Below, piece after piece: positions 56,611-56,745 of a stretch of DNA of 56,745 bases. Under the pieces are notes generated by a model that saw nothing but the letters and a program-made list of their open reading frames with translations, did no database searches and had not been told where the DNA came from. A program made the translations under genes and the position numbers. Origin of the DNA: Clostridia bacterium (GTDB taxonomy: Bacteria > Bacillota > Clostridia > Christensenellales > Borkfalkiaceae); the NCBI GenBank assembly GCA_017504465.1, contig JAFVRE010000032.1, positions 1 to 56,745 on the forward strand, in the 5' to 3' direction. The first letter of the stretch is position 1, and every line of letters begins with the position of its first letter.

Positions 56611-56723
56611 GCGGCGATTACCTATCCTCCCAACGGTTAACCGTAAGTACTTTCGGCGTTAAAGAGCTTAACTTCTGTGTTCGGAATGGGTACAGGTGGA
56701 TCCTCTTTGCCATCATCACCGCT
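56611..56723 (-). rRNA. rrf: 5S ribosomal RNA
   Basis: Minus-strand sequence begins GCGGTGATGATGGCAAAGAG and contains the invariant CACCTGTACCCATTCCGAAC, AGAAGTTAAGCTCTTTAACG and CGCCGAAAGTACTT, ending GGTAATCGCCGC, which pairs with the 5' end. The exact ends are estimated to within a few bases. 23S and 16S genes should lie beyond the right edge of the window. Confidence 0.95.
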
Positions 56724-56745
56724 ATTGCTATATATCTCGTGGACC

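Overview
The window looks like chromosome from a Gram-positive, anaerobic, spore-lineage member of Bacillota (class Clostridia). The evidence is spmA-spmB spore-maturation genes, Firmicutes-type operon orders (ylxM-ffh-rpsP-khpA-rimM; pyrH-frr-uppS-cdsA-dxr-rseP), ECF-type vitamin transporters, strong Shine-Dalgarno sites and TTGACA-N17-TATAAT promoters. A more exact placement (for example Christensenellales-like) is inference. Base composition is mid-40s percent GC by eye, apart from one very AT-rich pair of genes next to the 5S rRNA gene. No CRISPR array, tRNA, insertion sequence or prophage was seen.

Layout. 1-3.9 kb: a truncated collagen-like lipoprotein divergent from a small XRE regulator, then a SPFH / ribbon-helix-helix / small membrane protein / SDR cluster. 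4-7.1 kb: a cyclophilin-like lipoprotein, an HtrA-type lipoprotein protease and a YfbR-like nucleotidase. 7.2-8.5 kb: a TPP riboswitch and a ThiT-like transporter with an extra membrane domain. 8.7-12 kb: the rimM-khpA-rpsP-ffh-ylxM block, which lacks trmD and rplS. 12-12.9 kb: a second XRE/membrane-protein pair bounded by duplicated terminators. 13-18.5 kb: isoprenoid, CDP-DAG, ribosome recycling and UMP kinase genes. 18.8-19.5 kb: rpsU and an unknown gene. 19.6-27.4 kb: a long operon lgt-pncB-lspA-rluD-DUF512-der-plsY. 27.5-28.35 kb: a THF riboswitch driving a FolT-like ECF S component. 28.4-30.3 kb: DUF421/DUF4363 and two unknown genes. 30.4-35.3 kb: transketolase, a structured RNA candidate, and a DUF1538 transporter with two P-II-like proteins. 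35.3-39.3 kb: YwaF-like, MreB-like, Maf and Ppx/GppA. 39.5-40.3 kb: two half-size TauE/SafE genes. 40.4-44.2 kb: a very large surface lipoprotein. 44.4-48.2 kb: ferredoxin, cysteine desulfurase and an EF-G-like GTPase. 48.4-53 kb: rsmA, a TatD-associated radical SAM protein with a disordered N-terminus, tatD, and a frameshifted metG. 53.2-54.3 kb: spmAB. 54.4-54.65 kb: an unassigned structured RNA. 54.7-56.7 kb: three unknown genes and 5S rRNA.

How the genes fit together. Lgt and LspA (lipoprotein maturation) share one operon, in a window carrying at least four predicted lipoproteins. ThiT under a TPP switch and FolT under a THF switch indicate vitamin salvage; transketolase is a TPP enzyme. 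The least explained elements are: (i) two divergent XRE/surface-protein modules with the same promoter geometry, a 14-bp palindrome filling the spacer of the target promoter and a regulator that appears leaderless; (ii) two structured RNAs without an assigned family; (iii) a dispersed GGGGCAGGTATGC word; (iv) a repeat family sitting directly after stop codons.
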